In this document: one piece after another, positions 1 to 8,640 of the stretch
How positions within the stretch are numbered: position 1 is the stretch's first letter
Layout of the letters: each line of letters opens with the position of its first letter
Assembly (NCBI RefSeq): GCF_023896955.1
Contig: NZ_JAMHIW010000002.1
Span: 720,048-784,047, forward strand
Reading direction: 5' to 3'
Source of the DNA: Micromonospora sp. RHAY321
Lineage (GTDB): Bacteria > Actinomycetota > Actinomycetes > Mycobacteriales > Micromonosporaceae
Length of the DNA stretch: 64,000 bases
The notes under the pieces: model-generated
Databases searched by the model: none
The model's input: the letters and a program-made list of their open reading frames with translations, nothing else
What the model was told of the DNA's origin: nothing
Program-made: the position numbers and the translations under genes

Positions 1-1
1 G

Positions 2-604
2 CGGCGCACCGGCTGGGCCTCCGCCCGGATGGCCGCCTGGCTGGCCATCGACCCGGCCCGGACCCGACCGGTCTGGACGGCCGGCCGCGCCGACGAGGAC
101 CCGACCGCCGCGTGGATCCGGTACGTGCTCGGCGCGCCGCTGCTCTGCCTGCGTCGACACGGCCCGGACTGGACCGCGCCGCCCGGTGTCACGTTCGCCG
201 ACTGGCTTGACGGCGCGCTGCCCCGCCCACCCACCACCGACGACCTCGACTACCACGTCAGCACCCTCTTCCCGCCGGTGCGGCCACGCGGTTACCTGGA
301 GCTGCGCTACCTGGACGCCCAGCCCGGCCGCGCCTGGCGCCTTCCGCTGGCGGTGCTGACCGCCCTGTTCGCCGACCCGGGCACCGTGCGCACGGCGTAC
401 GCCATCGGCGCGCCGGTGGCACACCGCTGGTCGAGCGCCGCCCGGCACGGCCTGGCCGACCCGGCGCTGGCCGCCGCCGCGGCGGCACTGCTCGACCTGG
501 CCCTGACCACCCTGCCCCGGCTGGAGCTGCCGGCCGGCATCCACGACGAGATCCAGCGAGGCGTACGGCGGCGGCTGACCGCCGCGGAGAGGGGCGACCG
601 ATGA
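2..604 (+). CDS. egtA: Glutamate-cysteine ligase EgtA, 5'-truncated by window edge
   Basis: C-terminal part of the ligase that joins glutamate and cysteine to give gamma-glutamylcysteine, the first ergothioneine precursor. The frame is open from base 2 without a start codon; the ATG at 29 lies inside the gene. About 200 residues are visible, roughly half of a usual EgtA. The identification comes mainly from position: the stop overlaps the egtB start (ATGA, 601-604) and egtC and egtD follow. The segment DPARTRPVW near the beginning fits the C-terminal half of actinobacterial EgtA. ATP and substrate sites would be upstream and cannot be checked. Confidence 0.85.
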   Translation, partial: RRTGWASARMAAWLAIDPARTRPVWTAGRADEDPTAAWIRYVLGAPLLCLRRHGPDWTAPPGVTFADWLDGALPRPPTTDDLDYHVSTLFPPVRPRGYLELRYLDAQPGRAWRLPLAVLTALFADPGTVRTAYAIGAPVAHRWSSAARHGLADPALAAAAAALLDLALTTLPRLELPAGIHDEIQRGVRRRLTAAERGDR

Positions 605-1938
605 CCGCGAGCACGACGGAGCACGTCGACGGGGAGCAGTTGCGCGGCAGGATCGCGGCGGAGCTGGCGCGGGCCCGGTCCCGCACGGCGCTGCTGACCG
701 AGGTGGTCGACGACGCCGACCTGATGCGCCAGCACTCGCCGCTGATGTCGCCGCTGGTGTGGGACCTGGCGCACGTCGGCAACCAGGAGGAGCTCTGGCT
801 GGTCCGCGACGTCGGGGGCCGCGAGCCGGTCCGGTGCGACATCGACGAGCTGTACGACGCGTTCAAGCAGCCGCGACGGGACCGCCCCGCGTTGCCCCTG
901 CTGGCACCCGCCGAGGCGCGCGCCTACCTGGGCACCGTGCGGGACAAGGTGCACGACCTGCTCGACGCGATGACCTTCACCGAGCGGCCGCTGGTCGCCG
1001 ACGGGTTCGCCTTCGGCATGATCGTCCAGCACGAACAGCAGCACGACGAGACGATGCTCGCCACCCACCAGCTGCGCTCGGGGCCGGCGGTGCTGCACGC
1101 CCCGCCTCCGCCGGAGCCGTCCGCCCCGGTCGGTGGGGAGGTTCTCGTGCCCGCCGGCCCGTTCACGATGGGCACCGACACCGACCCGTGGGCGCTGGAC
1201 AACGAGCGCCCCGCGCACCGCGTCGACCTGCCCGCGTACGTCATCGACGCCGCCCCGGTCACCAACGGGCAGTACGAGACCTTTATCGCCGACGGCGGTT
1301 ACTCCGAGCCCCGCTGGTGGAGCGCCGCGGGTTGGGCGCACCGGGTCCAGGAGCAGCTCAGCGCGCCGATGCACTGGCGCCGTGACGGCGACGGCTGGGT
1401 TTACCGGCGCTTCGGCCGGTGGGATCGGGTGCGCGCCGACGAGCCGGTGGTGCACGTGTGCTGGTACGAGGCGCAGGCGTACGCGGCGTGGGCGGGCAGG
1501 CGGCTGCCGACCGAGGCGGAGTGGGAGAAGGCCGCCCGCTGGGACCCGGCTACGGGGCGGTCCCGCCGCTACCCGTGGGGCGACGACGACCCGACCGACG
1601 CGCACGCCAACCTCGACCAACGTCACCTGCGGCCCGCCCCGGTGGGGGCGTACCCGGGCGGTGCCTCACCGCTGGGCGTGCACCAGCTCATCGGCGACGT
1701 CTGGGAATGGACCTCGACCACCTTCGGCGGGCATCCGGGCTTCGCGGCGTTCCCCTACCGGGAATACTCGGAGGTCTTCTTCGGCGGCGACTACCGGGTG
1801 CTGCGCGGTGGATCGTTCGGCACGGACCGGTCGGCCTGCCGGGGCACGTTCCGCAACTGGGACTATCCGATCCGACGGCAGATCTTCAGCGGTTTCCGCT
1901 GCGCCCGCGACGCCAGCCCGGACGAGTCGCACCGGTGA
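601..1938 (+). CDS. egtB: Ergothioneine sulfoxide synthase EgtB
   Basis: Non-heme iron enzyme that uses O2 to join gamma-glutamylcysteine to the imidazole C2 of hercynine as a sulfoxide. The protein has 445 residues, the usual length. The N-terminal third is a DinB-like four-helix bundle with the iron-ligand pattern QHEQQHDE near residue 143; together with an earlier His in the first helices this gives the three-His site. The C-terminal two thirds form a formylglycine-generating/sulfatase-modifying fold, seen in the stretches GPFTMG, LPTEAEWEKAA, GDVWEWT, LRGGSFG and FRCA. The start overlaps the egtA stop, which implies translational coupling. Confidence 0.96.
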   Translation: MTASTTEHVDGEQLRGRIAAELARARSRTALLTEVVDDADLMRQHSPLMSPLVWDLAHVGNQEELWLVRDVGGREPVRCDIDELYDAFKQPRRDRPALPLLAPAEARAYLGTVRDKVHDLLDAMTFTERPLVADGFAFGMIVQHEQQHDETMLATHQLRSGPAVLHAPPPPEPSAPVGGEVLVPAGPFTMGTDTDPWALDNERPAHRVDLPAYVIDAAPVTNGQYETFIADGGYSEPRWWSAAGWAHRVQEQLSAPMHWRRDGDGWVYRRFGRWDRVRADEPVVHVCWYEAQAYAAWAGRRLPTEAEWEKAARWDPATGRSRRYPWGDDDPTDAHANLDQRHLRPAPVGAYPGGASPLGVHQLIGDVWEWTSTTFGGHPGFAAFPYREYSEVFFGGDYRVLRGGSFGTDRSACRGTFRNWDYPIRRQIFSGFRCARDASPDESHR

Positions 1939-1969
1939 GCCCCGGTGGGTCGGCTGGCGGGGTCCGCTG

Positions 1970-2716
1970 ATGTGTCGTCACCTGGCCTACCTGGGGCCGC
2001 CGGTCACGCTGGCCGAGCTGCTGTTCGAGCCCCCGCACTCGCTGGTGCGGCAGTCCTGGGCGCCTCGCGACATGCGCGGCGGCGGCACGATCAATGCCGA
2101 CGGGTTCGGCGTCGGCTGGTATCCGGGTGACGGGGAGCCGGTGCGCTACCGGCGGGCGCAGCCGATCTGGAGCGACCCGACCATCGCCCAGCTCGCGGCG
2201 GTGACCCGCGCCGGCGCGGTGCTCGCCGCGGTCCGCTCGGCCACCGTCGGGATGGCGGTGCTCGACGGCGCCGCCGCGCCGTTCGCCGAGGGACGGTGGC
2301 TGTTCAGCCACAACGGGGTGGTGCGCGGCTGGCCGGACAGCGTGGTGCCGCTCGCGGCCGGGCTGCCGGTGCGCGACCTGCTCACGCTGGACGCGGCCAC
2401 CGACTCGGCGCTGCTCTGGGCGCTGGTCCGGCAGCGGCTGCGCGCGGGCGCCGATCCGGCCGAGGCGGTCGCCCAGACGGTGGCGGACGTCGCCGCGGCG
2501 GCCCCCGGGTCGCGGCTCAACCTGCTGCTCACCGACGGGCACCGAATGGTCGCCAGTGTGGCGGGGCACGCGCTGTCGGTGCGCGCGGCGGCGGGCAGCG
2601 TGCTGCTCGTCTCGGAGCCGCACGACGACGACCCCGGGTGGCGGCCGGTGCCGGAGGGGCACGTGGTCACCGCCACCGCGGGCGAGGTGCGGGTGAGCCC
2701 GCTGCCGACGCGGTGA
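1970..2716 (+). CDS. egtC: Gamma-glutamyl hercynylcysteine sulfoxide amidohydrolase EgtC
   Basis: Class II (Ntn-type) glutamine amidotransferase-like hydrolase that removes the glutamyl group from the EgtB product. It has 248 residues. The chosen ATG at 1970 places Cys at position 2 (MCRHLAYLG), the N-terminal nucleophile expected after Met removal. Further family segments are INADGFGVGWY and FSHNGVVRGW. It lies 31 bases after egtB and 49 bases before egtD, in the usual A-B-C-D order. In actinobacteria the following C-S lyase step is done by EgtE, which is not adjacent here. Confidence 0.95.
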   Translation: MCRHLAYLGPPVTLAELLFEPPHSLVRQSWAPRDMRGGGTINADGFGVGWYPGDGEPVRYRRAQPIWSDPTIAQLAAVTRAGAVLAAVRSATVGMAVLDGAAAPFAEGRWLFSHNGVVRGWPDSVVPLAAGLPVRDLLTLDAATDSALLWALVRQRLRAGADPAEAVAQTVADVAAAAPGSRLNLLLTDGHRMVASVAGHALSVRAAAGSVLLVSEPHDDDPGWRPVPEGHVVTATAGEVRVSPLPTR

Positions 2717-2765
2717 GCCGCACCGGTCGGGCACGCAACGGTTGATCGAGCAGAGAGGAACACCG

Positions 2766-3731
2766 ATGACGGCGGAGCCGCTGGAGATCTACCTCGAGGA
2801 GCGCGACCTGGAGCGGGGTCTGCGCCAGGACGTTCGGGCCGGGCTGAGCGCGGAGCAGAAATGGCTCCCACCGAAGTGGTTCTACGACGCCCGGGGCAGC
2901 GAGCTGTTCGAGGCGATCACCCGGTTGCCCGAGTACTACCCGACCCGGGCGGAGCGGGCCGTGCTGGCCGAGCACGCGCCCGACGTCGCGGCGCTGACCG
3001 GGGCCAAGACCCTGATCGAGCTGGGCTCCGGCTCGTCGGAGAAGACGCGTCTGCTGCTGGACGCCTTCACCCGTCAGGGCGGGTTGGGCACCTTCGTTCC
3101 GCTGGACGTGTCGGTCAGCGCGCTGCTGGGCTCCACGGCGGAGATCGCCGCCGACTATCCGGGGCTGCGCGTCCGCGGCATCGTCGGGGACTTCACCCGC
3201 CAGTTGGACCGGCTGCCGACCGGCGGCCGCCGGCTGGTGGTGTTCCTCGGCGGCACCATCGGCAATCTCCTGCCCGCCGAGCGGGCCGGGTTCCTGGCCG
3301 AGATGCGCGCCGCGCTGGAGGTCAACGACTGGCTGCTGCTCGGCACCGACCTGGTGAAGGACCCGTCGGTGATCGTGCCGGCGTACGACGACGCGGCCGG
3401 GGTGACGGCGGAGTTCAACCGCAACGTGCTGCACGTGATCAACCGGGAGTTGGGCGCCGACTTCGACCCGGAGGCGTTCGACCATGTCGCCGTGTGGGAC
3501 CCGGCCCACGAGTGGATCGAGATGCGGCTGCGGGCGACCCGGCCGATGCGGGTCCGGGTGCTGGACCTGACCGTCGAGTTCGCCGCGGGGGAGGACCTGC
3601 GCACCGAGGTGTCGGCGAAGTTCCGCCCGGCGGGGATCGCCGCCGAGTTGGCGACGGCGGGCTTCACCGCGACGGAGTTCTGGACCGACCCGGACGGGCT
3701 GTTCGGCGTCACGCTGGCCCAGGCCCGGTGA
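2766..3731 (+). CDS. egtD: L-histidine N(alpha)-methyltransferase EgtD
   Basis: Transfers three methyl groups from S-adenosylmethionine to histidine, giving hercynine, the EgtB substrate. The protein has 321 residues, normal for EgtD. The SAM-binding loop IELGSGSSEKTRLLL lies near residue 83. Other family blocks are KWFYDARGSELFE, LPEYYPTRAE, FLGGTIGNL and LLLGTDLVKD. The ATG at 2766 follows a Shine-Dalgarno-like AGAGAGGAAC. It is the last gene of the cluster; the next gene has its own riboswitch. Confidence 0.96.
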   Translation: MTAEPLEIYLEERDLERGLRQDVRAGLSAEQKWLPPKWFYDARGSELFEAITRLPEYYPTRAERAVLAEHAPDVAALTGAKTLIELGSGSSEKTRLLLDAFTRQGGLGTFVPLDVSVSALLGSTAEIAADYPGLRVRGIVGDFTRQLDRLPTGGRRLVVFLGGTIGNLLPAERAGFLAEMRAALEVNDWLLLGTDLVKDPSVIVPAYDDAAGVTAEFNRNVLHVINRELGADFDPEAFDHVAVWDPAHEWIEMRLRATRPMRVRVLDLTVEFAAGEDLRTEVSAKFRPAGIAAELATAGFTATEFWTDPDGLFGVTLAQAR

Positions 3732-3782
3732 GCCTGTTCACCCGTCCCGGCCGGCCCGCCCGATGATCGGTTAGGCTGGTCG

Positions 3783-3915
3783 CGCGAAGGGGAGTAGCCC
3801 CCAATGTCGTGGTCGACATACTGGTGCGTTCCGCACCCGGCCACGCGGCCCCGGTCTCCGGGGCGGGCGAGACCTTCGACTCAGGCTGTGTAGCCGGGTC
3901 GAGGGCGCCTCTTTC
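3783..3915 (+). promoter_or_regulatory. yybP-ykoY manganese riboswitch (RF00080-type)
   Basis: The 5' strand GGGGAGTAGC (3789-3798), the central GGTCGACATACT (3811-3822) and the 3' block GGGCGAGACCTTCGACTC (3865-3882) are the conserved parts of the Mn2+-sensing yybP-ykoY aptamer. A -10-like TAGGCT at 3772-3777 would start the transcript at the aptamer. Downstream, TTCCC (3913-3917) or TCCCG (3921-3925) can pair with the ribosome-binding CGGGAAGG (3935-3942). This suggests control of translation. The regulated gene encodes a predicted Mn exporter, which fits the ligand. Confidence 0.93.
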
Positions 3916-3947
3916 CCTCCTCCCGGCGTGAAAACGGGAAGGACGTC

Positions 3948-4535
3948 ATGGAGGGATTCTTCGCCGCGCTGGTCGTCAGCTTCGGCGTCATCTTCGTCGC
4001 GGAGCTGGGGGACAAGAGTCAGCTGATGGCGCTGACCTTCGCCACCCGGTTCCGGACGATGCCGGTGCTGATCGGCATCACCGTCGCCACGGCGGTGGTG
4101 CATCTGGCGTCGGTCGCCATCGGCACGGGTCTCGGCGCGGTGCTGCCCACCGACTGGATCTCCCTGGTGGCCGGCCTGGCGTTCCTGGGTTTCGGCGCGT
4201 GGACCCTGCGCGGTGACACGCTCACCGAGGAGGAGAAGCGCAAGGCCGAGAAGACCAGCAAGACCGCGATCGTCGCGGTGTCGGTGGCGTTCTTCCTGGC
4301 GGAGCTGGGCGACAAGACGATGCTCGCCACGATCACCCTGGCCACCAAGTACGGCTGGTTCGGCACCTGGCTCGGCTCCACGGTCGGCATGGTGGCCGCG
4401 GACGCGTTGGCCATCCTGGTCGGCCGGCTGCTCGGCCGCCGGCTGCCGGAGAAGACGATCAGGTACGGCGCGGCGGTGCTCTTCGCCATCTCCGGGCTCT
4501 GGTTGATCCTGGAGGCGGTGAGCGAGCTGACCTGA
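3948..4535 (+). CDS. UPF0016/GDT1 (TMEM165) family manganese exporter
   Basis: Predicted six-helix membrane protein of the GDT1/TMEM165 family; bacterial members such as MneA export Mn2+. The two hallmark E-x-G-D-(K/R)-(T/S) motifs are present as ELGDKSQL near residue 19 and ELGDKTML near residue 119, each at the end of the first helix of a three-helix repeat. A charged linker rich in Glu and Lys (residues about 90-105) separates the repeats. Length is 195 residues. The Mn riboswitch directly upstream supports Mn export as the substrate and indicates induction by excess Mn. Confidence 0.93.
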   Translation: MEGFFAALVVSFGVIFVAELGDKSQLMALTFATRFRTMPVLIGITVATAVVHLASVAIGTGLGAVLPTDWISLVAGLAFLGFGAWTLRGDTLTEEEKRKAEKTSKTAIVAVSVAFFLAELGDKTMLATITLATKYGWFGTWLGSTVGMVAADALAILVGRLLGRRLPEKTIRYGAAVLFAISGLWLILEAVSELT

Positions 4536-4574
4536 TCGCCGACTACCCGCGTCGGTGACGGGTAACGGCTCCGG

Positions 4575-4937
4575 GTGGAGGCGGCCGAACTGCTGCGCCA
4601 GGGTGACGAGGTGCTGGTCGCCGTGGTGGAGGTCGCCGGTGCTCTGGTCATCTTCGTCGGCGCGGTCTGGGCGGCGGTGCGGTTCGTGGTCGAGGGGCTG
4701 CGACACCGCACCGCCGCGGTCTTCACCCCGATCCGGCTCTCCCTCGGCCGGTTCCTGACCCTCGGCCTGGAGTTCCAGCTGGCGGCCGACGTCCTGCGAA
4801 CCGCGGTGTCCCCGTCGTTCGACCAGATCGGCCAGCTGGCCGCGATCGCCACCATCCGGACGGCGCTGAACTACTTCCTGGGCCGGGAGATCCGTCAGGA
4901 GCAGCGGCAGGTCGTCGAGGGGGAGCACCGGACGTGA
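4575..4937 (+). CDS. DUF1622 family membrane protein
   Basis: Small integral membrane protein of 120 residues resembling DUF1622. One hydrophobic segment lies at residues about 17-40; a second amphipathic part is near residues 60-75. The stretch TLGLEFQLAADVLRTAV followed by QLAAIATIRTALNYFL is typical of this family. Function unknown. The start is a GTG 39 bases after the Mn exporter. The stop overlaps the next gene by GTGA (4934-4937), so the two are probably translated together. Confidence 0.8.
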   Translation: MEAAELLRQGDEVLVAVVEVAGALVIFVGAVWAAVRFVVEGLRHRTAAVFTPIRLSLGRFLTLGLEFQLAADVLRTAVSPSFDQIGQLAAIATIRTALNYFLGREIRQEQRQVVEGEHRT

Positions 4938-5266
4938 TCGGCGCGCTGGTGACCGCGGTGACCGCGCTGGCCCTCGTCGTCGGTGTGGTCACCGTGCTGA
5001 GCACCGGGGGAGGCCGTACCGCCATCCGGGTGCTGTTGGACCTGCTGATCGCTGCCGGTCTGCTCCGGCTCGTCGGCGATCCGGGCTGGAACGGGCTGGC
5101 CGGCGCGGCGGCGATCATCGCGCTGCGGCAGCTTCTCTGGGCGGCGCTGGGCGCCGCGCCGTCGTGGTCACGCCGACAATCCCCGCCGCCCTGCGCCGGG
5201 GACGATCACCACCTACCGTTGTCGGTACGAGGCGAAACCGGCGCGAGCGGGAGGACGACCAGATGA
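4934..5266 (+). CDS. Small membrane protein, function unknown
   Basis: A 110-residue protein with two or three hydrophobic helices in its first 75 residues, followed by a polar tail rich in Pro, Arg and Gly. No family is recognised. It starts with a GTG that overlaps the DUF1622 stop and ends in an ATGA overlap (5263-5266) with the next small gene, so three short genes are chained by overlaps. The tail (from about residue 76) has an unconstrained composition, so the true 3' part may be only loosely conserved. Confidence 0.6.
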   Translation: MIGALVTAVTALALVVGVVTVLSTGGGRTAIRVLLDLLIAAGLLRLVGDPGWNGLAGAAAIIALRQLLWAALGAAPSWSRRQSPPPCAGDDHHLPLSVRGETGASGRTTR

Positions 5267-5460
5267 GCAGGCACGACGAACCGAACGAGTACGGCTTCGC
5301 CGGCGGTGCCACCGCTCCTGAGCCGCAGCCCGGCGGGAAGCCCGACGAGCAGGACCTGGCCGAGGAGGTGGCGGTGCCCGGTGACGACCTCACCGAGCCG
5401 GCGGCCGAGGCGCTGTCCGAGGAGACCGAGGAGCGCCGGCCCGCCAAACGAGGCCGCTGA
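5263..5460 (+). CDS. Small acidic hydrophilic protein, function unknown
   Basis: A 65-residue acidic protein starting MSRHDEPNEYGFAGG. The ATG at 5263 follows GGGAGGACGACC, a clear ribosome-binding site, which favours it over the upstream in-frame start at 5164. The sequence is rich in Glu, Asp, Pro and Ala, ends in KRGR, and is likely disordered. It is the last of the overlapping run from 4575 and converges with nhaA. Confidence 0.6.
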   Translation: MSRHDEPNEYGFAGGATAPEPQPGGKPDEQDLAEEVAVPGDDLTEPAAEALSEETEERRPAKRGR

Positions 5461-5474
5461 CCGGCCGGCGGAGG

Positions 5475-6842
5475 TCAGCCGTCGGCCTTCCGCTGGTAGA
5501 CGTCGGGCACGCCGTCGCCGTCGGCGTCCAGCCGCTCCCGCTCCGTCACCCGGCGGTACACGGCGTTGCGGCGGGCGAGCACGGTGGCGGCCAGCCCGGC
5601 GGAGATCACCGAGCCGGCGAGCACGGCGGCCTTGACCCGGTCGTCGGCCGTGCTTCCGGCGCCGAACGCCAGGTCACCGATGAGTAGTGACACGGTGAAA
5701 CCGACGCCGGCCAGCAGTGCGATTCCGAGCAGATCGGCCCAGCTGATGTCCTCGTCCAGTTGGGCGCGGGTGAACCGGGCCAGCAGGTAGGTCGATCCGA
5801 AGATGCCGATGCTCTTGCCGAACACCAGGCCGGCAACGATGGCGATCACCACGGGCTCGGTCACCAGGGCGCCCAGGTCGGTGCCACGAAGCGTGACCCC
5901 GGCCGCGAACAGCGCGAAGACCGGCACCGCGAACCCGGCCGACACCGGCCTCCAACGGTGCTCCAGGTGCTCGGCGAGCCCGCCGCCGTCGCCGTTGGCC
6001 GGCGGCCGGTCGTCGGTCGCCGGGGCGCCTGCCGGGCGGCGGCCGGCCAGGACCGGCACGGTGAAGCCGAGCAGGACACCCGCCACCGTCGCGTGCACGC
6101 CGGAGGCGTGCACGAGGGCCCAGGCGGCGACCGCGAGCGGGATCAGGGCCCACCACCAGGTACGCCCGCGCTGGACGAGCAGGGCGAAGAGCCCGATCGG
6201 CGCCAGCGCGGCGAGCAGCGGCACGGGGTGGAAGTCGGCGGTGTAGAAGACCGCGATGATGGTGATCGCGAACAGGTCGTCGACCACGGCGAGGGTGAGC
6301 AGGAAGGCGCGCAGGCCCTGGGGCAGGTGCGAGCTGACCACCGCGAGCACCGCGAGGGCGAAGGCGATGTCGGTGGCGGTGGGGATCGCCCAGCCGCGCA
6401 GCCCTTCCCCGCCCGCCGTCACCACGACCGCCACGTAGATCAGCGCGGGCATCAGCATGCCGCCGAGGGCGGCGACGACCGGCAGCGCGGCGCGCCGCGG
6501 GTCACGTAGTTCCCCGGCGACGAACTCCCGCTTGAGTTCCAGCCCCACCACGAAGAAGAAGACGGCCAGCAGGCCGTCGGCGGCCCAGGTGGCGACATCC
6601 AGGTCGAGGTGCCAGCGCGCGCCGCCGGGCCAGGGCACCCACTCGCCGAGCCGGGTGTACGAGTCGACCCACGGGGAGTTCGCCCAGATCAGCGCCAGCA
6701 CGGCGCCGAGCAGCAGCAGGGCGCCACCGACTGTCTCGGTACGCAGCACGTCGGCCAGGTGGCGGGCCTCGGGCCAGGACGATCGAGTGAAGAGCCGGAC
6801 CGTCGGCCGGGACCGGTCGGGGGGCGGGGTGCGGTCGGTCAT
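5475..6842 (-). CDS. nhaA: Na+/H+ antiporter NhaA
   Basis: Electrogenic sodium/proton antiporter of the plasma membrane, involved in pH and Na+ homeostasis. It has 455 residues and about 12 predicted membrane helices. Family signatures include [17 protein letters not shown] and the transport site [10 protein letters not shown], which carries the two adjacent Asp residues equivalent to D163/D164 of the E. coli protein. The C-terminal tail ([17 protein letters not shown]) is short and resembles a calcium-binding DxDxDG loop, an unusual ending. The gene converges with the small-protein run; a short GCTGACC/GGTCAGC hairpin sits between them. Confidence 0.96.
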   Translation of the reverse strand: MTDRTPPPDRSRPTVRLFTRSSWPEARHLADVLRTETVGGALLLLGAVLALIWANSPWVDSYTRLGEWVPWPGGARWHLDLDVATWAADGLLAVFFFVVGLELKREFVAGELRDPRRAALPVVAALGGMLMPALIYVAVVVTAGGEGLRGWAIPTATDIAFALAVLAVVSSHLPQGLRAFLLTLAVVDDLFAITIIAVFYTADFHPVPLLAALAPIGLFALLVQRGRTWWWALIPLAVAAWALVHASGVHATVAGVLLGFTVPVLAGRRPAGAPATDDRPPANGDGGGLAEHLEHRWRPVSAGFAVPVFALFAAGVTLRGTDLGALVTEPVVIAIVAGLVFGKSIGIFGSTYLLARFTRAQLDEDISWADLLGIALLAGVGFTVSLLIGDLAFGAGSTADDRVKAAVLAGSVISAGLAATVLARRNAVYRRVTERERLDADGDGVPDVYQRKADG

Positions 6843-7179
6843 CGGTGGCGCTCACCTCGGCTGTCGGGACGGCAGGAACCCACTCGCCGACCAGACTTCC
6901 CGGCACACCGTTGCCGACCCTATCCGGGCTCGGCTGTCGCGGCGACCGCAGGGGCGGTCGAACGCCGCCCGATCAGCCGTCGACTTTTCCCCGGATGTCA
7001 CCGCTGCCGAATGGACGTTTGTCGGGTTGGTCATTGGGGCGCACTTGTCGCCGCTGAAAACACATAACTCCGGACATAAGCCGTATGAGCCGGTTTAATG
7101 GTTTCACGAGTTTACAGACGACCTTGGGGGTTTTCGTGAAGTTCTTTGGCGTAACCGGACCGGCACGGAGGCGCTCCTG
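6843..7179. other. Divergent intergenic region between nhaA and polysaccharide kinase gene
   Basis: 337 bases without a convincing gene. Bases 7060-7150 are clearly more AT-rich than their surroundings and carry short inverted segments, so promoters for the rightward polysaccharide genes probably lie here. A good ribosome-binding GGAGGCGCTCC stands immediately before the ATG at 7180. No riboswitch or known RNA was recognised. Confidence 0.5.
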
Positions 7180-8640
7180 ATGGACCTGCTCCGCCACATG
7201 CGCCACGTGCGTCGGCACTGGTGGGTCGCACTGGTCACCGTCATGGTGGCCCTGGGCGTCTCGGCGTTCCTGACCGTACGGGCCCAACCCCGGTACGTCG
7301 CCTCGGTGACGTTCTTCGTCACCACCCCCAACCAGGGCGTCACCGACGCCTATCAGGGTGGGCTCTTCCTTCAGCAGCGCGTCAAGTCGTACGCCGATCT
7401 GCTCAACAGCGACCGCCTCGCGCAGAGCGTGGTGGCGGAGAACCCGGTCGGGCTCACCGCCGACGAGGTGCAGCGGCGGGTGAGTACCTCCACCGAGGCG
7501 GGCACCGTCCTGCTGCGCGCGTCGGTCACCGACACCGACCAGACCCGCGCGTTGCGGGTGACGGAGACCCTCGCCGCGAAGTTCGTCGAGCTCGTGCAGA
7601 GGGTCGAGACACCGCCCGAGGGCAAGGCGCCGATCAAGATCGAGGTGGTCAGCGGCCCCCGGGTCAGCGCCAGCCCCGTCTCACCACGGCCGGTGCAGAA
7701 CCTCACTCTCGGCGGCCTGATCGGCCTGGTGCTCGGCGTCGGCCTGGCGATCCTGCGTGGCGTGGCCGACGTCCGGCTGCGCGACGCCGCTGGCCTGCAG
7801 AGGGCCACCGGCAGCCCGTTGCTCGGTGAGATCCCGTTCGAGAGCAACGCCCGCTCCGCGCCGCTGATCATCGGCGACGCCGCGACCTCGGCGCGCGCCG
7901 AGGCCGTCCGCAAGCTGCGTACCAACCTGCGCTTCGTGGACGTGCATGAGCCGGCCCGCGTCATCGCCGTGACCAGCGCACTGCAGGGCGAGGGCAAGAC
8001 CACGCTCTCCTGCAACCTGGCCATCGCGCTGGCCGAGGCGGGTTGGCGCGTCCTGCTGGTCGACGCGGACCTGCGTCGTCCCAAGGTCGACGAGTACCTG
8101 GGCATGGACGCCGGGGTCGGCCTCACCGACGTGCTCGTCGGCGACGTCCAGGTCGGTGACGTGGTGCAGCGCTGGGGGGACAAGTCCCTCCTGGTGCTGC
8201 CGAGCGGCTCCGCCCCGCCGAACCCGAGCGAGCTGCTCGGCTCCAAGGCGATGGCGGACCTGCTGCTGGCCCTGCGCGAGTCGGCGGACATCGTGATCAT
8301 CGACACCGCGCCGCTGCTCGCGGTGACCGACGGCGTGGTGGTGGCCGTGCAGGCCGACGGTGCGCTGCTGGTGACCCAGCAGGGCCGCACCTCGCGGACC
8401 CAGGTGGCCGCGGCGGCCCGTTCGCTGCACTCGGTCTCGGTCCGGCTGCTCGGCTGCGTGCTGAACATGGCCAAGGTCGCCAAGGCCGAGGCGTACCAGT
8501 ACGAGGCCTACCGGGTGGTCGCCAACACGGCCACGCCGTCGGTGCCGACCGACCGGGCCACGTCCGCCCGGCACGGCGAGGGCACCGGGGTCAACGGCGT
8601 CAGCGACCGCACCCAGGAACTCACCCGGTTGCCCCGATGA
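7180..8640 (+). CDS. Polysaccharide chain-length determinant / BY-type tyrosine kinase fusion
   Basis: Membrane protein of 486 residues with an N-terminal Wzz-type chain-length domain (helix at about 14-34, second helix at about 177-195) and a C-terminal cytoplasmic CpsD/CapB-type kinase domain. Nucleotide-binding motifs are Walker A GEGKTT (near 272), Walker A' VLLVDADLRRP and Walker B VIIDTAPLL (Asp near 375). Tyr residues in EAYQYEAYR near the end could be autophosphorylated. It probably controls length and export of an exopolysaccharide. The 3' end overlaps by 20 bases the convergent phosphatase gene, its expected antagonist. Confidence 0.92.
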   Translation: MDLLRHMRHVRRHWWVALVTVMVALGVSAFLTVRAQPRYVASVTFFVTTPNQGVTDAYQGGLFLQQRVKSYADLLNSDRLAQSVVAENPVGLTADEVQRRVSTSTEAGTVLLRASVTDTDQTRALRVTETLAAKFVELVQRVETPPEGKAPIKIEVVSGPRVSASPVSPRPVQNLTLGGLIGLVLGVGLAILRGVADVRLRDAAGLQRATGSPLLGEIPFESNARSAPLIIGDAATSARAEAVRKLRTNLRFVDVHEPARVIAVTSALQGEGKTTLSCNLAIALAEAGWRVLLVDADLRRPKVDEYLGMDAGVGLTDVLVGDVQVGDVVQRWGDKSLLVLPSGSAPPNPSELLGSKAMADLLLALRESADIVIIDTAPLLAVTDGVVVAVQADGALLVTQQGRTSRTQVAAAARSLHSVSVRLLGCVLNMAKVAKAEAYQYEAYRVVANTATPSVPTDRATSARHGEGTGVNGVSDRTQELTRLPR

